Source of the DNA: Typhlomys cinereus
Taxonomy: Eukaryota > Chordata > Mammalia > Rodentia > Platacanthomyidae
Assembly (NCBI GenBank): GCA_023101885.1
Contig: JALPQD010000101.1
Location: 6,435,847-6,499,846 of the forward strand
Length of the DNA stretch: 64,000 nucleotides
Direction: 5' to 3'
Shown one piece after another: positions 22,729-33,002 of the stretch; the stretch's first letter is position 1; every line of letters begins with the position of its first letter. The position numbers and the translations under genes were made by a program. The notes below the pieces were generated by a model. The model was not told the origin of the DNA, ran no database searches, and was given only the letters and a program-made list of their open reading frames with translations.

Positions 22729-23221
22729 CTGTGGGTTCTGCACAGATTCCTCATGGACAAGACATGCAACCAAAATCTTCCTTCGACCTGGACTATGGAA
22801 CCTGGCTAGCAGGAGAAGATCTGGGCTGGGACTCAGCCTGCATTGTGCAGGCTGCACCGTTTTGGACTCACTTTTGATGCTTCCAACCTGGCTTCAGAGT
22901 TTATCCTTGGAGCAGATTTGAGCATACAGACAGCGATTGTTAGTACACACCGAAGCCCGCCCAGGCATCCTCAGTGCTGGAGTGGGTCTGTGAAGCCAGG
23001 AGCCAGGCTTGATTGACTTGCCTGCAGTTAAGTTACTGAAGCTGACTTGGACTTCCTGGAAGAGAGTTGGACGTGGGATTTCAGCAAGAGGGTTAGGAGA
23101 AAGAGGCGCTCAGAAGGAAAGGGAGAAGCCATGTGGGTGTGGACCTCACCTGGGAGACTCTTGTCATTTCCTCCCTTTGTGACTGTCGCCCTCTCCTGGG
23201 GAGTTTCTTTCATTGCTTCTT

Positions 23222-23227
23222 AATAAA
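23222..23227 (+). terminator. Poly(A) signal of exon-3-only copy
   Basis: AATAAA 494 bases after the stop codon, matching 33496-33501 in the complete gene. Confidence 0.7.
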
Positions 23228-23344
23228 CTTACATACTTTACTAATTTTGGTGCGTATTGAAATTCTTTCTAGTACCTTTACTTCAGTGGAGGTCCCCGAG
23301 TTACATATCTCCTAATGCTACAGGTGGCACTGGGCTGGGTCTCT

Positions 23345-24430
23345 CTGCTGTTATTGACAATACTATTCAGATCAACACTTACAAAAATTTCTTGCACTTT
23401 TGAAAGCTAGCTCATTGGTTTAATGGCCACCAAAATTCACCCTCAAGTTGCTTGTGAAAAACATTTCTGGCTTCAAGAAGACTGATTGTTCCCTATAATA
23501 CACACTGTAATCACAATGGATTAAAAATAAGAGGGAAGGGAAGGAGGACCTCAACAGGAAAGAGATAGGGGATCACGTTTCAGTAGAGAAAATAGGCCAC
23601 AGTCACTTCTTGCATGGAAGTTGTAAGACACCTGGTGCAGTTCCCTCTCACTTTCCTTCCTGGTCACTTTACACTGAACAGGTTCAAACCAATCAGGGAA
23701 GATATAGGAACTGACAGATAGACAGTAACCATCCAGCAAATGTGACACTGAACCCCCCTGCTGTGTCCTTCTCCAGTTCTTCCATCTACCTGTGAGTCTC
23801 CTCTTACATTAAGATCTTCCTTGAAAGAATCTTTTATCTTTGGTTAGGAGGCGACCTTCGATACCAATTGGGGTGCAGCCAAGGGCAGGGCAGGAAAAAC
23901 AAAACTGAAAACAAGAATAAACCATAATTCTGAACACCAAAGTTTCTACGTTCTTCACCTGGAACCAGAGCATGCAAATCTCTCACCATCCTAAAGCTCA
24001 GGGAAGTTTCCAGAAGCGGGGATGGAAAGACACAGGTTAGGCTGCAGCGGCCAGGATTGGACTTTGCCTGAGCTGCACACGGCTGACATGTCAATGGCCC
24101 CCCAAAGTCTATCATGGATCACAGGGGAGAAGGCTCCAGGCAGTAGGATACTTAGAGGCAGGGGATTAAACAGTCATAATAGAGTTTCCTTACCAAAGGA
24201 GAACCCTAAGGAGACTCGGGGTTATGCTACTGAGTTCTGAACCCTCACTAGGGTGGAGGACTCAGAGGGAGGTATAAGAGTCACATGAAAGTATGCTCCA
24301 GGGGATGGGAGGAAGGAAGGGGGAGGCACTTGCAGAGGGGGAGGGAAGGACAGGGTGTGAAAGACGTGGGGGGAGGGGATGGGAGAGAGTGCAATGGGGG
24401 ATGACTAAGGAGGAGAGGAGAAAAAAAAAC
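23345..24430 (+). mobile_element. 5'-truncated L1, 3' UTR only
   Basis: Aligns with 11740-12720 of the full L1, including the polypurine tract (24295-24420), and ends in an A run at 24421-24429. Repeated at 33619-34704 and inverted at 55870-56985. Both direct copies lack a segment of about 55 bases that the inverted copy and the full L1 keep. Confidence 0.75.
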
Positions 24431-24449
24431 AGATTGTACTCTATCACAA

Positions 24450-25110
24450 GTTACACATTGGAACACATAATATTATTCATTACAAAATATACAGCAGTAA
24501 TCAGCCCAACATATTATTTGGGAGTAGCTTATTATAAACAAATTGCATATTGTTCCACGGATAAAGCCCCGCAGCCATCTAAAAAGTGTCTGCATGTATA
24601 GGGTCACCCTTCTCCCTGTCTTCTTTTTTTATGTCTTATCTTTACATTTTAAATGTTCTCAGTGCAGGATCCATGATCTCCATTGAGATTGTGTCACTGA
24701 GAAGTTGTGTGTGTCCCAAATTCTGAAAACAACCTAGAATGACAACAACAACAATCCCAGTGAGAAGGTCGAGGATGCCGAAACCATCACAGAGCCTGGG
24801 ATCTCAACTGGCCTGAGGCTACTGGCAATATTGTCTTTCTAATGATGCTGACTTTCATCATGTGGCCATGTTATACCTCCCTTTTGGTCAGGGCATTTTC
24901 TCTCAGTTCCCCTGATGCCCAAGGGGGTGTGAGGTGACGAGGGTAGGTTCATCTGGCAACGGACCTACGCCAGACATTCCCCTCGACCAGTTCAAGGCAG
25001 GACGCATCTCTGAAAGCACGGGTTCCAGAGGCTGCCTTTGCACAGCGCAGGGCTGCCTGGTAGGGTCGACCACACAAGATGGGAGATATGTTTAAAGAGC
25101 AAGGGCTTCA
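24450..25110 (+). other. Unit spacer with distant similarity to old-type 3' flank
   Basis: No gene. 24930-25080 resembles the 3' flank of the old-type blocks (CATCTCTGAAAGCACGGGTT; CAGAGGCTGCCTTTGCACAG), consistent with a common origin of the two block types. Confidence 0.55.
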
Positions 25111-25119
25111 TGGATGACA

Positions 25120-25555
25120 TTGTTAGGCACAGCTGTCAAACTGACAGTTGAGGATTTGAGCTCTGGGAATATTTGTGGAGAATTCGTGGTTAGGTTAGGC
25201 CCAGAGCAAACCTGCAGGAGATTGTCTAGCTGATGGGAAAGCCCAGCTAATGGTGGGTGGGACTAGGCCTTGAACACATGAATAAACTATTGAAAGCCTG
25301 TTGAGGAAGAGGCATCCTTGTGTACACTTGGCCAGACATGCTGGTCTGGCAAGTAAGGATCATCCCTCTCTCAGCCATTATGTAGACATGGTGTGACCAG
25401 TTCCCTCAGCCCTGGTATTGGTGCATGCTCTACTGTCAAGCTGGACTGTGAACTGTTCAGACAATCATAACAGACAATAAACTTCTCTTTTCCTTAAGCC
25501 TTTTGATGGTCACTTATCAGCAACCATGCAGCGAACTGTAACAGGCAAGGAGCTG
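25120..25555 (+). mobile_element. Interspersed rodent repeat, unit copy
   Basis: Same family as 4800-5250 and 48050-48500, with CAGACATGCTGGTCTGGCAA at 25345-25364 and GACAGTTGAGGATTTGAGC at the head. The unit 2 equivalent is 35395-35830. Confidence 0.55.
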
Positions 25556-25620
25556 AAAAAGAACTCAAGGACTCCAGATGTGGACTGCCATGAGGAGAAG
25601 GGGCCCAGAAAGCAATTTCT

Positions 25621-25817
25621 TTTTTACTTTTTTCTGCTCATACAAACATAATAGGAACCCCTGTCCCCTTCCTCCCTCCACCCCTCCCTGCATCTCCCTG
25701 TTCCCTCCTCGTTTTTTCCCTTCCTTTCCCCCCTCCCTCCCTTCCTCCCAGTGCCCCCTCCCCCCATCTCTGAAGCATCCTTTAATGAGTATATCAAACT
25801 TTCCTTTGGGTCCTCCT
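25621..25817 (-). mobile_element. Short L1 tail insertion with 17-bp target-site duplication
   Basis: A T run followed by a long pyrimidine-rich stretch (complement of the L1 3' UTR polypurine tract). It is bracketed by CCCAGAAAGCAATTTCT at 25604-25620 and again at 25818-25834. This is a severely 5'-truncated L1 retrotransposition. Unit 2 has the same insertion (about 35895-36105) with a longer T run. Confidence 0.85.
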
Positions 25818-26201
25818 CCCAGAAAGCAATTTCTAAGGCCCTTGTTCACCATTACCATAAGTACTACTGGAAAGAAAAGGAAATTCTAATTCCTTAGCCC
25901 CGTGAAGGATTGTTGCCCTCAGGGACAGAGGGTATTAAACTCTGCTTGGTAAGCACTTAGTCGAGAGGAGGCACAGAAGGCAATCTTGGTGCCCAGGAGC
26001 TTTGTTCTTGCTGTATCCAAATCGAGACTCCGACTCAGGTCACCCAGTTTGCAGGTTGAGACCTCACAAGCGCGCACATACACATGCAAATGCAAATGCG
26101 CACAGTTGAATGAAAAAGAAAAGGCACCAAGTGAAGTCGGGGAGTTTCAAAAGAGGTAGAACCCCGACTGGGGACCAGGTCCAAAATTGCTAGGGGGCGG
26201 G

Positions 26202-26470
26202 GCTGGAGAGGTGGCTCAGGGGTTAAGCCTCTGCCTTGCAGGCGGAAGGTCCTGAGTTCGGATCCTAGACCCCACCTAGAGACGCCAGGCAGAAACGGGG
26301 GCGGCCTGCGCTTCTGGTCCTGGTAGGGCGGAGCCTGTGAATCCCGGGGCAGAGTAAACAAGGAGGTGGAGGCGGTCCGTGGTGGTTCCTGAGGTCCTCC
26401 GTGGTTCTACATACACACGCGCGCACACACACACACAATTGAATAAAATAATAATAATAAATTTTAAAAA
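26202..26470 (+). mobile_element. B2-like SINE
   Basis: GGGGCTGGAGAGGTGGCTCA head, GGTCCTGAGTTCGGATCC box B, CA-rich segment and an A/T tail. The unit 2 copy is at about 36488-36768. Confidence 0.8.
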
Positions 26471-26569
26471 AATTGCGAGGGAGGTTAAGTACGTTTTCAG
26501 CTGCTTGACCTCAGTTTTCTCATCTGGTAAATGGGAACTTGCCCGACTTCAATGGGTTGTAAGGACTGA

Positions 26570-27300
26570 ATGGGCCCATGCAGGCGACATGGCCTGGCAC
26601 AAGCACCTCTTACTGTTTTCCCGTCGCTCCTCTAGCAGGTGACGCATCTCGCGCTCTGCAGAATCGGCCTGGCCAGGAAGCCGGCTGGAACCCAGCGTCA
26701 AGCCCCAAGTTCCATGGGGGCAAGACCGGCCATCGGTCAGCCTCTAGCGCAATGCGGGGGTCAGGGGGTGTCTGCCTCCCGCCGCAGCAAACAGTGAATT
26801 GGGAACACGGTCTGGAATGCGCCTTAGCCTACCTAGTTCCTGAGTCACCCTCCAAGGTCGCGGTTTCCTGGATCCCTGCTCCACCTGCCCAGGGAGAAGC
26901 CCCCAAGCCATCAGACCCGCTGCTGTGGACCCCGCTGGGTCCCTTGCTAGTATTCTGGCCCACGTGGGGGCGGGACGCTCACAGGGAAGCAGCTCTCCCC
27001 ACAGCCCTCCCCCACCGGACTCAGGCCACACCCCCTGAAGGCGACCTCAGGACTCCAAGATCTGATCAATCCCCAGGGCCAGGCTACTGAAGACACGCCC
27101 ATTCCCGAGCCTAGGCCTGGCTGAGGCGGGGGTGGCGCCAGGGTCTTCCACCTCGGTGCCCAGAGGGTGCAATGTGTGCCCGCCTACAAGGCGGGTGTGC
27201 ACCCTGGCATTCACCTTACGCTTTTCTGCCCAGCATGGTGCAGACTTGGTCATGGTTCAGTGGGATGTGAAAGACGTTAAACCACGACCTTACTGCCCAA
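26570..27300 (+). promoter_or_regulatory. GC-rich, CpG-containing island in each unit
   Basis: Markedly richer in GC and CpG than its surroundings (for example GACGCATCTCGCGCTCTGC and GGGGGCGGGACGCTC). It sits about 3 to 3.8 kb upstream of the ATG exon at 30373. It recurs at 36865-37595 and, with many one-base losses, at 57700-58430. An open frame of 170 codons crosses it (26578-27090) and differs by one residue in unit 2, but the protein is Pro/Ala/Gly-rich with no known domain; the openness may simply reflect GC content. A candidate promoter or non-coding first exon, not proven. Confidence 0.4.
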
Positions 27301-27329
27301 CACTAGAGCCTAACTCCATTTTCGAAGAC

Positions 27330-28090
27330 TGAGCACTTGACAGAGTTGTTGACTTCAGCAGCAGACCGCCTTCCCTTTCCACACAAAATCTATTCCAGCC
27401 TAAGTAATAACAGGCCATTCTGTTTCAGGAGATGCGACAATGGGCAAAAACCTCCAAGTATGATAATCGCATCAGCTCTATTCATGACTAAGTTCTATGA
27501 TCAGAGGTTTGGGAAGAAAGAACAGAGAGATCTAGGGAGGTTTAGGGAGCTAGCTAGAAGTGACCCAACACAAACTCGTGGCTACCAGGGACTGGGTGGA
27601 GGAAGCATGGGAGTGACTGCCTAATGGCCTACAAGGTGGGGAAAATATTTTGAAACAAGAGGTAGCGGGAGGCAACATCGAAAATGTCCTAAAACCCAGC
27701 AAACTGCTCATTTCAGAATGTTCCATGAATTTCACCGAGATTTTAAAGGTTCACTAAGTGAAACGGGTAACAGAGATATGGGATTTAAAGTTGTTAATTG
27801 TGACAAATGTATCAATGTCACAATATGATCACACTGAAAGGACCATGAGTGAAAGGTATATGTAACTTTTGTAACTCTGTAACTTTTCTAGAACTCTAAA
27901 ATTGTCCTGACTTTTCAAGTTTTTTAAAGCAACAAAGCGAAAACCAAAAGCCAAGCCCAAAGGCTGCTGGAACATGATCTCAGTATTCATAAATGAGAGT
28001 AACAGCCTAATTTTCTCTTTGAAGGGCTTCAACTTCCCACTGGTAAAAATAGGGGGCTAGTGCTTAAAAGTAGTTGAAATGGTGTAATAG
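27330..28090 (+). other. Unit spacer, AT-rich, no gene seen
   Basis: Contains short open frames without recognisable domains (for example 27337-27624, which is also open in unit 2). The equivalents at 37625-38385 and 58470-59200 show that it belongs to the amplified unit. Confidence 0.4.
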
Positions 28091-28092
28091 GC

Positions 28093-28160
28093 AGGTTCTC
28101 TAGAGATGCAGAATCCACATAATGTATATATATGTATATGACATATACATACATACACAG

Positions 28161-28193
<33 letters not shown>

Positions 28194-28330
28194 AACAAAA
28201 GAATATATTGAGTTGACTTGCAGATATGGCCCAGGTAGTTCCCCTGGCTGGGGAAAATGGGAGAGGGGTCTTCGCTCACTATGACAAGGGCGCTTGTAGT
28301 GAATTGTCAAGTCCTCTACCAACCATGGGT
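28093..28330 (+). mobile_element. Interspersed repeat with internal (TA)n
   Basis: Head CAGGTTCTCTAGAGATGCAG, as in the element at 17020, then a TA/CA microsatellite (28160-28195). The TA tract is clearly longer in unit 2 (about 38455-38502) than in unit 1 or unit 3 (59267-59292). Confidence 0.5.
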
Positions 28331-28474
28331 CATAGGAACTGAGGAGCTAGCTTAGAGTTACAGTGCTGGTCCTCATGCACCACGAGGCCCTGGGTTCTGA
28401 ACCCGTCTGGGGCACTACCCCGGCACTGGAAGTGGAGGAGTAGAGGCAGGAGGAGGATCAGAAGTTCAAGGTTG

Positions 28475-28700
28475 GGCTGGAGAGATGGCTCAGGAGTTAA
28501 GACTTGAACCCACAAGCAGAAGATCCTGAGTTTAGATCCCAGGTCCCATGCAAATAAATGCCAGGAGGAAATGCCTGTACTTCCAGCCCTGGTGGGTGGA
28601 GCCTAGGAAATCTCAGAGGGATACAAAAAGGCGGCAGAAGCAATCCAGGATGATTCCTGAAGTCACCCTTGGTCTTGCACAGGGACACACGGTGCCCTCT

Positions 28701-28750
<50 letters not shown>

Positions 28751-28770
28751 AAATAAATAAATAAAATTTT
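28475..28770 (+). mobile_element. B2-like SINE with (CA)n tail
   Basis: GGGCTGGAGAGATGGCTCAG head, CA microsatellite 28702-28748 and an AAATAAATAAATAAAATTTT tail. Equivalents at 38796-39095 and 59577-59870. Confidence 0.8.
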
Positions 28771-28787
28771 TAAAAGTTCAAGTTCAT

Positions 28788-28985
28788 AGGCTGTGGAGGT
28801 AGCTCAGTGGTAAAGTCTTTGCTTGGCAAAATCTTATGTAAAAATACTGGCCAGACATGGAGGTGGCCTGTATTTCTGGCACTGGAAAGCAGAAACTAGA
28901 AAACCCCAGAACAAAGCCCTAAGGAGGTAGAACAGAAATCCAGAATGATTTCCATTCCTAAGGATGTTACCCTTACTTAGACCTC
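28788..28985 (+). mobile_element. ID-like SINE
   Basis: GGCTGTGGAGGTAGCTCAGT head followed by a diverged body. Present in all three units. Confidence 0.5.
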
Positions 28986-29673
28986 TAGAGCCCCCCGCCC
29001 CCATTCTCCTGCATGTCCTTCAAAGTCATCCTCAGCTACATAGTGTACATAGACCTCATCTCAAAAAAGTAGGGATTGTGGTGTCAGCAAGATAAGTCAG
29101 CAGATTCTCAAACTTGCTCTCAAGCTGGAGACCTGCATTCAGTTCCTGCAAGCCCATGTGGTGGAAGGAGAGAAGTACTTTCCAAAACTGGTCCTCTGAC
29201 CTCTACCTCTGTGCCATGACATGCATGTACGCGTGTGCCTCTCTCTCTCTGTCTGTCTCTCTCTCTCATTGCCTCTCTCCTTCTCTCTCTGTCCCTCCAA
29301 TAAAGAAATAAAATATTTAAAAACAAGTGACAAAAACTAGGATCGAGAGCCACGGTGTAACATACCCAGTTAGAGAGCTCAGCTGTGGTATCAGGGACCT
29401 GCCATGTTTGCAGCAGAATCTGAGCCTCAGGGTCCCACAGACCCAGTGCTTTGGGTTCCCACCCAAAACCTCTGAGCCGCAGAGCCTGTGCTCTGAGAAC
29501 CACTCTTGTTAAAGACCCAGACTCCAATGCCTGCAGCCAAATAAGCAGTGACCCCATCCCCACTCCCAGGCAAGGAGAAATGTCCAGGTCTCTGCTCCTG
29601 AGGTCTGCGAATCTGGAAGAAGAGAACTGAATTCTGAAAGTTGTCTTCTGTTTCACCAGCGCCCCATGACATG

Positions 29674-29675
<2 letters not shown>

Positions 29676-29720
<45 letters not shown>
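29676..29720. repeat. (CT)n microsatellite
   Basis: Pure CT tract, 29677-29718. Shorter in unit 2 (39999-40037) and interrupted by other bases in unit 3 (60762-60822). Confidence 0.95.
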
Positions 29721-29721
<1 letters not shown>

Positions 29722-29869
29722 GGAATAGATAAATAAATAAATAAAATATTCTTAGAAAGCGAAGCTGAGGGCTGGAGAGATTCGTCCATGGAATAATGTC
29801 CAGCAGCCATCTAAGAAGAGTCTGTGTGTAAAAGATAACCTTTATCTACTTTAAAAAAAACAAACTATT

Positions 29870-29872
<3 letters not shown>

Positions 29873-29920
<48 letters not shown>
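29873..29920. repeat. (TG)n microsatellite
   Basis: GT/TG tract following a TTTCC. Counterparts at 40192-40237 and 60972-61015. Confidence 0.95.
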
Positions 29921-29922
<2 letters not shown>

Positions 29923-30189
29923 AGAGGCTTGGGATTCAAGGTCAGCAGGTAGTTCAAGGTCACCTGTCTCAGTGCACCTGAAATCTCGGTGGGGCAAGAC
30001 AATGCCAGCATGACAAGGAGAGTGTGGAGATTAAATAAGCAAATTTGTTTGTAATGGAAGATAACGGAACAGAAGGTAAGATCTGAAAAGTTAGGTCAGG
30101 CTTCCTTAGCAGGTATGGGCTGGTGGGATGAGAGTTGGGGGTAAGGGGGAGCCTTGTCTTGAGATGATCTGGGATTGGGGGATTCTCTA

Positions 30190-30212
30190 GGGTGTGTAGG
30201 GTGGGTATAGGG
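30190..30212 (+). promoter_or_regulatory. Putative G-quadruplex upstream of homeobox ATG
   Basis: Four GGG runs at 30190-30192, 30199-30201, 30203-30205 and 30210-30212, with loops of 6, 1 and 4 bases. The region around it (30118-30240) is G-rich throughout. Identical in unit 2 (40505-40527). It lies about 160 bases upstream of the start codon. Confidence 0.45.
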
Positions 30213-30267
30213 TGTGTCTGGGGAGGGCAGGGTTAGTGCTGTACACAAACAAGTGATGCTGGGCCCC

Positions 30268-30357
30268 CTCTGTCACTCTGGCATCTCCCACACGAGAGGC
30301 AGGCGGCTCCCGCTCTGTCACTCTGGCATCTCCCACACGAGTGGCAGGAGGCTCCTT
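30268..30357 (+). repeat. 45-bp direct duplication just before the start codon
   Basis: CTCTGTCACTCTGGCATCTC starts at 30268 and again at 30313, and the two 45-base copies differ at only a few positions. Kept in units 2 and 3. It falls in the presumed 5' UTR or core promoter. Confidence 0.8.
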
Positions 30358-30372
30358 GACTACAGAGTCAGC

Positions 30373-33002
30373 ATGTCTTCCACAGGTGAGTGAGTTTGTT
30401 GCATGGAGACCAAAGGTGCTGCTTCCAGAACTGGCTGTTTACCTCAGGCTCTGGCGGGTTGTCCAACTGCCCGTTCCTTTGAAAGTCCGGCTTGTTTGGC
30501 GTCACATGCTGCTTTCCCGATTTGCCCGTCATTTGACTCACTATTTTTATTTTCTACAGTTTTTTTTTTTCTGAAATAGGTTTGTAGGGTGGGTCAGCTC
30601 TTCTGAGGAATATTAATGCTCTTGGGGTCACCGTAGTTCTTTGCGGGGTAAGAATTTTTGCAGAGGTATAGGTAGACATCTAAAGATGACCTTTGGTTAC
30701 TTGAGATTTCATTCATCACTTGTGGAGGTCAGAGGACAACTTTCAGAAGTGGTTCTCTCTTTCCACCACATGGGCTTTCAGAGCCTCAACTCATCAATAA
30801 TTTTGTGATGAACATACAAAATCAGAGTTGTCTAAAATCTCAGTGGACTGGCAGTCCACAGATGATTGTTTCTAGAAGTTTGTAGTGGTCTTCAATGTGT
30901 CTACATCTGTTTCCACAATTTTCAGGCTCTTCAGGGGATGGAGATACATCCAATGCAGTAAGAGCCCCTCAGCACGGGAAAGGAAGATGCCGACCCCAAC
31001 ACAGGTTTACCAGGGAGGAAAAGCAGCTGCTGGAGCAGTCCTTCAAGGAGAACGCCTTCCCTGGATTCGACACCAGGAAGGCACTGGCCAACCAACTCCA
31101 TTGCCCCCTGTATTCCATTGAGGTAAGTCATGGAGCTAAAGCTGGTCACGAGATGTCCTTTTGTAGTCCCGTGAGAGCCACTCTGCATCGGGAAAGGTTA
31201 CCTGGCAGCTCCTCCCATGGCCTGTGTTAACTTCCTGTCACTCTGCTCATGTCATTGTGGAGGAAAAAGAAGCTGTCGGGAGAAGTTGGGAATCAGAGAC
31301 AAGTTAAGAAGCCTGTTTACTTCCCCGGGGTGGGTTTGCGGTGGCCTTATTCAGGGAGATCTCTGTGGCATTATGCACAAGGGGAAAGACTTGGAGTTTT
31401 TACCAGGTTCATTTGAGGGTTTGAGTGATGAGGAGTACACTAGGAAAAGGAGAAGGGAGGATTGGCACCAGCAAGGAGACAGGAGGACTTCACTCAAAGA
31501 GTTTGACTTGAGAAATGCAGACTGGAGATGTCCTGGATTAAGGCAGAGAAGCTTGGGAGAGGAGCTCCTTGCCAGAGGCTGAGGGAATTACACTGCAGAC
31601 ATGTCTTAGATCCTCAGCAAGACTCCACTTCTCTGGTACCAAAACTTGTCTCTTATAGCCAGAAACTGTAGAAGAATAAAGGGGCATTTTCCCCCTGCTT
31701 TCATGTTCTGATTACAATCTGTTCAAATGTCAGGAAGTGTTCATGCCAGCATCAGGAGTTCAAGGACCTGGGCACACCATGCCCACATGAATTGCTGAGA
31801 GATGGGCAGAGTTTCTAACTTGCCAGGGATCCAAAGTCAGCCAATCCTTTCTCCGTGTTTTCCCCTTCCCTGGGAAGGATCCCACCCACTGAGGGCTGGG
31901 TCCCTTCACATCATTTAGATTCTCTTCCACAGGCATGTCCATTGGCCTGTCTTAACTAAGGAATTCTTGATTGAGTAAGCCTAAACTGTCAAGTTGACAT
32001 CCACTCATAATTTCCATATGTCATGAATGTATGAATTAAATGTGTAAAAGGATGTAGTAAGTGAAAGGTCAGGTAGCAAAGTCTGAAGCCTGGAAGAAGG
32101 TCTTGATCGGACTGTGCAACAAGGGGCAACTCACAGAACAAGTACGTGGGAACCATAAGGTTTCCACCTGCTGCAGGAGTGCTGGGCAGGCAGCGCAGTG
32201 AGTAGAGCGCTTGTCTCCCATGCACAGGGCCTGTGTTCAGTCCCCAGCACTCCATGGCCTGGGACTGTACACCTGCAGCCCAGCACTGAGTAAATGGAGG
32301 CGGGAGGATCAGGTGTTCAATGGCATTCTGGGAGAGAACTGCAAAGGTAGATTTGATTTATAACCATTTCCTTTTTCTCTTTAGAATTGGTTTCAGAATA
32401 AGAGAGCGAGACTATCGCTGAGCATCAGAAGGAGACTGAAGTCAATCAGGCGACAGCTTGAGTCTCCAAGTCGTCAGTCCCTCGGCCATCAGCACAGGCA
32501 TTGTGCCAAGACACTACCTCCCAGCACCACCACTCAGCCTCCCCCTTCTGCCCAGGCAGCTGTGCTGGATGGGGCTGGCTACTCCTCTACGGACACACAG
32601 GAGGCTTCCTGGGATCAAGGTGGCTCACGGGACTCTGTGTTCCAAGACTTCACAAAGAGTCCAAGTTATGCCTTCCAGGGTCAAGGGGACATCCAGGACA
32701 GCTCTTCCAATTCCAGATCGCGCTTCTTTATCCCTCCTGCCCCATGTGTGCAGTGGGGTGACAGGGGCAGGCCTGAGCCATGGCAAAGCCAGCAGGACAC
32801 GCCCTGTTACTATGGGCCCCGTGTGCAGGAGGAGAGGCAGCAGCAGTGTGAGCAAGGGCAGCAGCTGAATGTCTGGCGATTTCCAGCACCTGAGGCTCAG
32901 AGTTACCAAGAGGGTCCTCTGTTCCCGGATCAGCAACAAATGCAGCCGCACTGGGATGAAATGCCCTTTGTCCTCAGATACAGCCTGAACCTCTGCATGT
33001 GA
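30373..33002 (+). CDS. PRD-class homeobox protein, complete copy (275 aa, 3 exons)
   Basis: Predicted nuclear DNA-binding protein. Exon 1 is 30373-30385 (M-S-S-T and one base; donor GTGAGT). Exon 2 is 30926-31122 (acceptor TTTTCAG, donor GTAAGT). Exon 3 is 32385-33002 (acceptor CTCTTTAG). The junctions are phase 1 and phase 0. The homeodomain is residues 25-84: F8, L16, F20, W48, F49, N51 and R53 are all in place, with Gln at position 50. The second intron falls between homeodomain residues 46 and 47, the classic PRD-class position. Helix 3 reads NWFQNKRARL and is followed by a basic SIRRRLKSIRRQ. The remaining 190 residues are rich in Q, P and S, with no second homeodomain. The start was chosen because the small exon fits in frame and has A at -3. 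Family call is by feature only: CPHX-like is preferred, and DUX-like or OBOX/TPRX are alternatives. Likely embryonic or germline expression is inference. Confidence 0.78.

Larger units (their letters stand above)
21568..31842 (+). repeat. Tandem homeobox unit 1 (about 10.3 kb)
   Basis: Nearly identical to 31843-42161, head to tail. Order: SINE and intron 2, exon 3 of a truncated gene copy, an L1 3' fragment, an interspersed repeat, an L1-tail insertion, a B2-like SINE, a GC-rich island, an AT-rich segment, a (TA)n repeat, SINEs, (CT)n and (TG)n, then exons 1 and 2 of the next gene copy. Offsets to unit 2 grow from 10274 to 10319, explained by microsatellite and T-run length changes. Confidence 0.95.

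Noticed and set aside
22351..22857. 168-codon minus-strand open frames opposite exon 3 (also 32625-33131 and 42944-43366)
   Set aside because: Shadows of the homeobox exon; Leu-rich composition follows from the Gln-rich sense strand, and they break where the sense strand has indels.
26578..27090. 170-codon frame in the GC-rich island as a protein-coding gene
   Set aside because: Open in both unit 1 and unit 2, but those are near-identical duplicates, so conservation is uninformative. No domain or Kozak support; reported only as a possible regulatory region.
28702..28748. CRISPR-like regular repeats
   Set aside because: All regularly spaced repeats seen are microsatellites, SINE tails or LTR tandem units, in a clearly mammalian sequence.
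29120..29656. Long minus-strand open frames over SINE, (CT)n and spacer (also 39440-40129, 60227-60760)
   Set aside because: Arg-Glu runs come from the (CT)n tract. No domain, and the lengths differ among units only through microsatellite changes.
30373..33002. Double-homeodomain (DUX4-type) gene
   Set aside because: Only one homeodomain is encoded; exon 3 beyond the basic arm has no second WFxN helix. DUX-family ancestry is not excluded, but the double-homeobox structure is.
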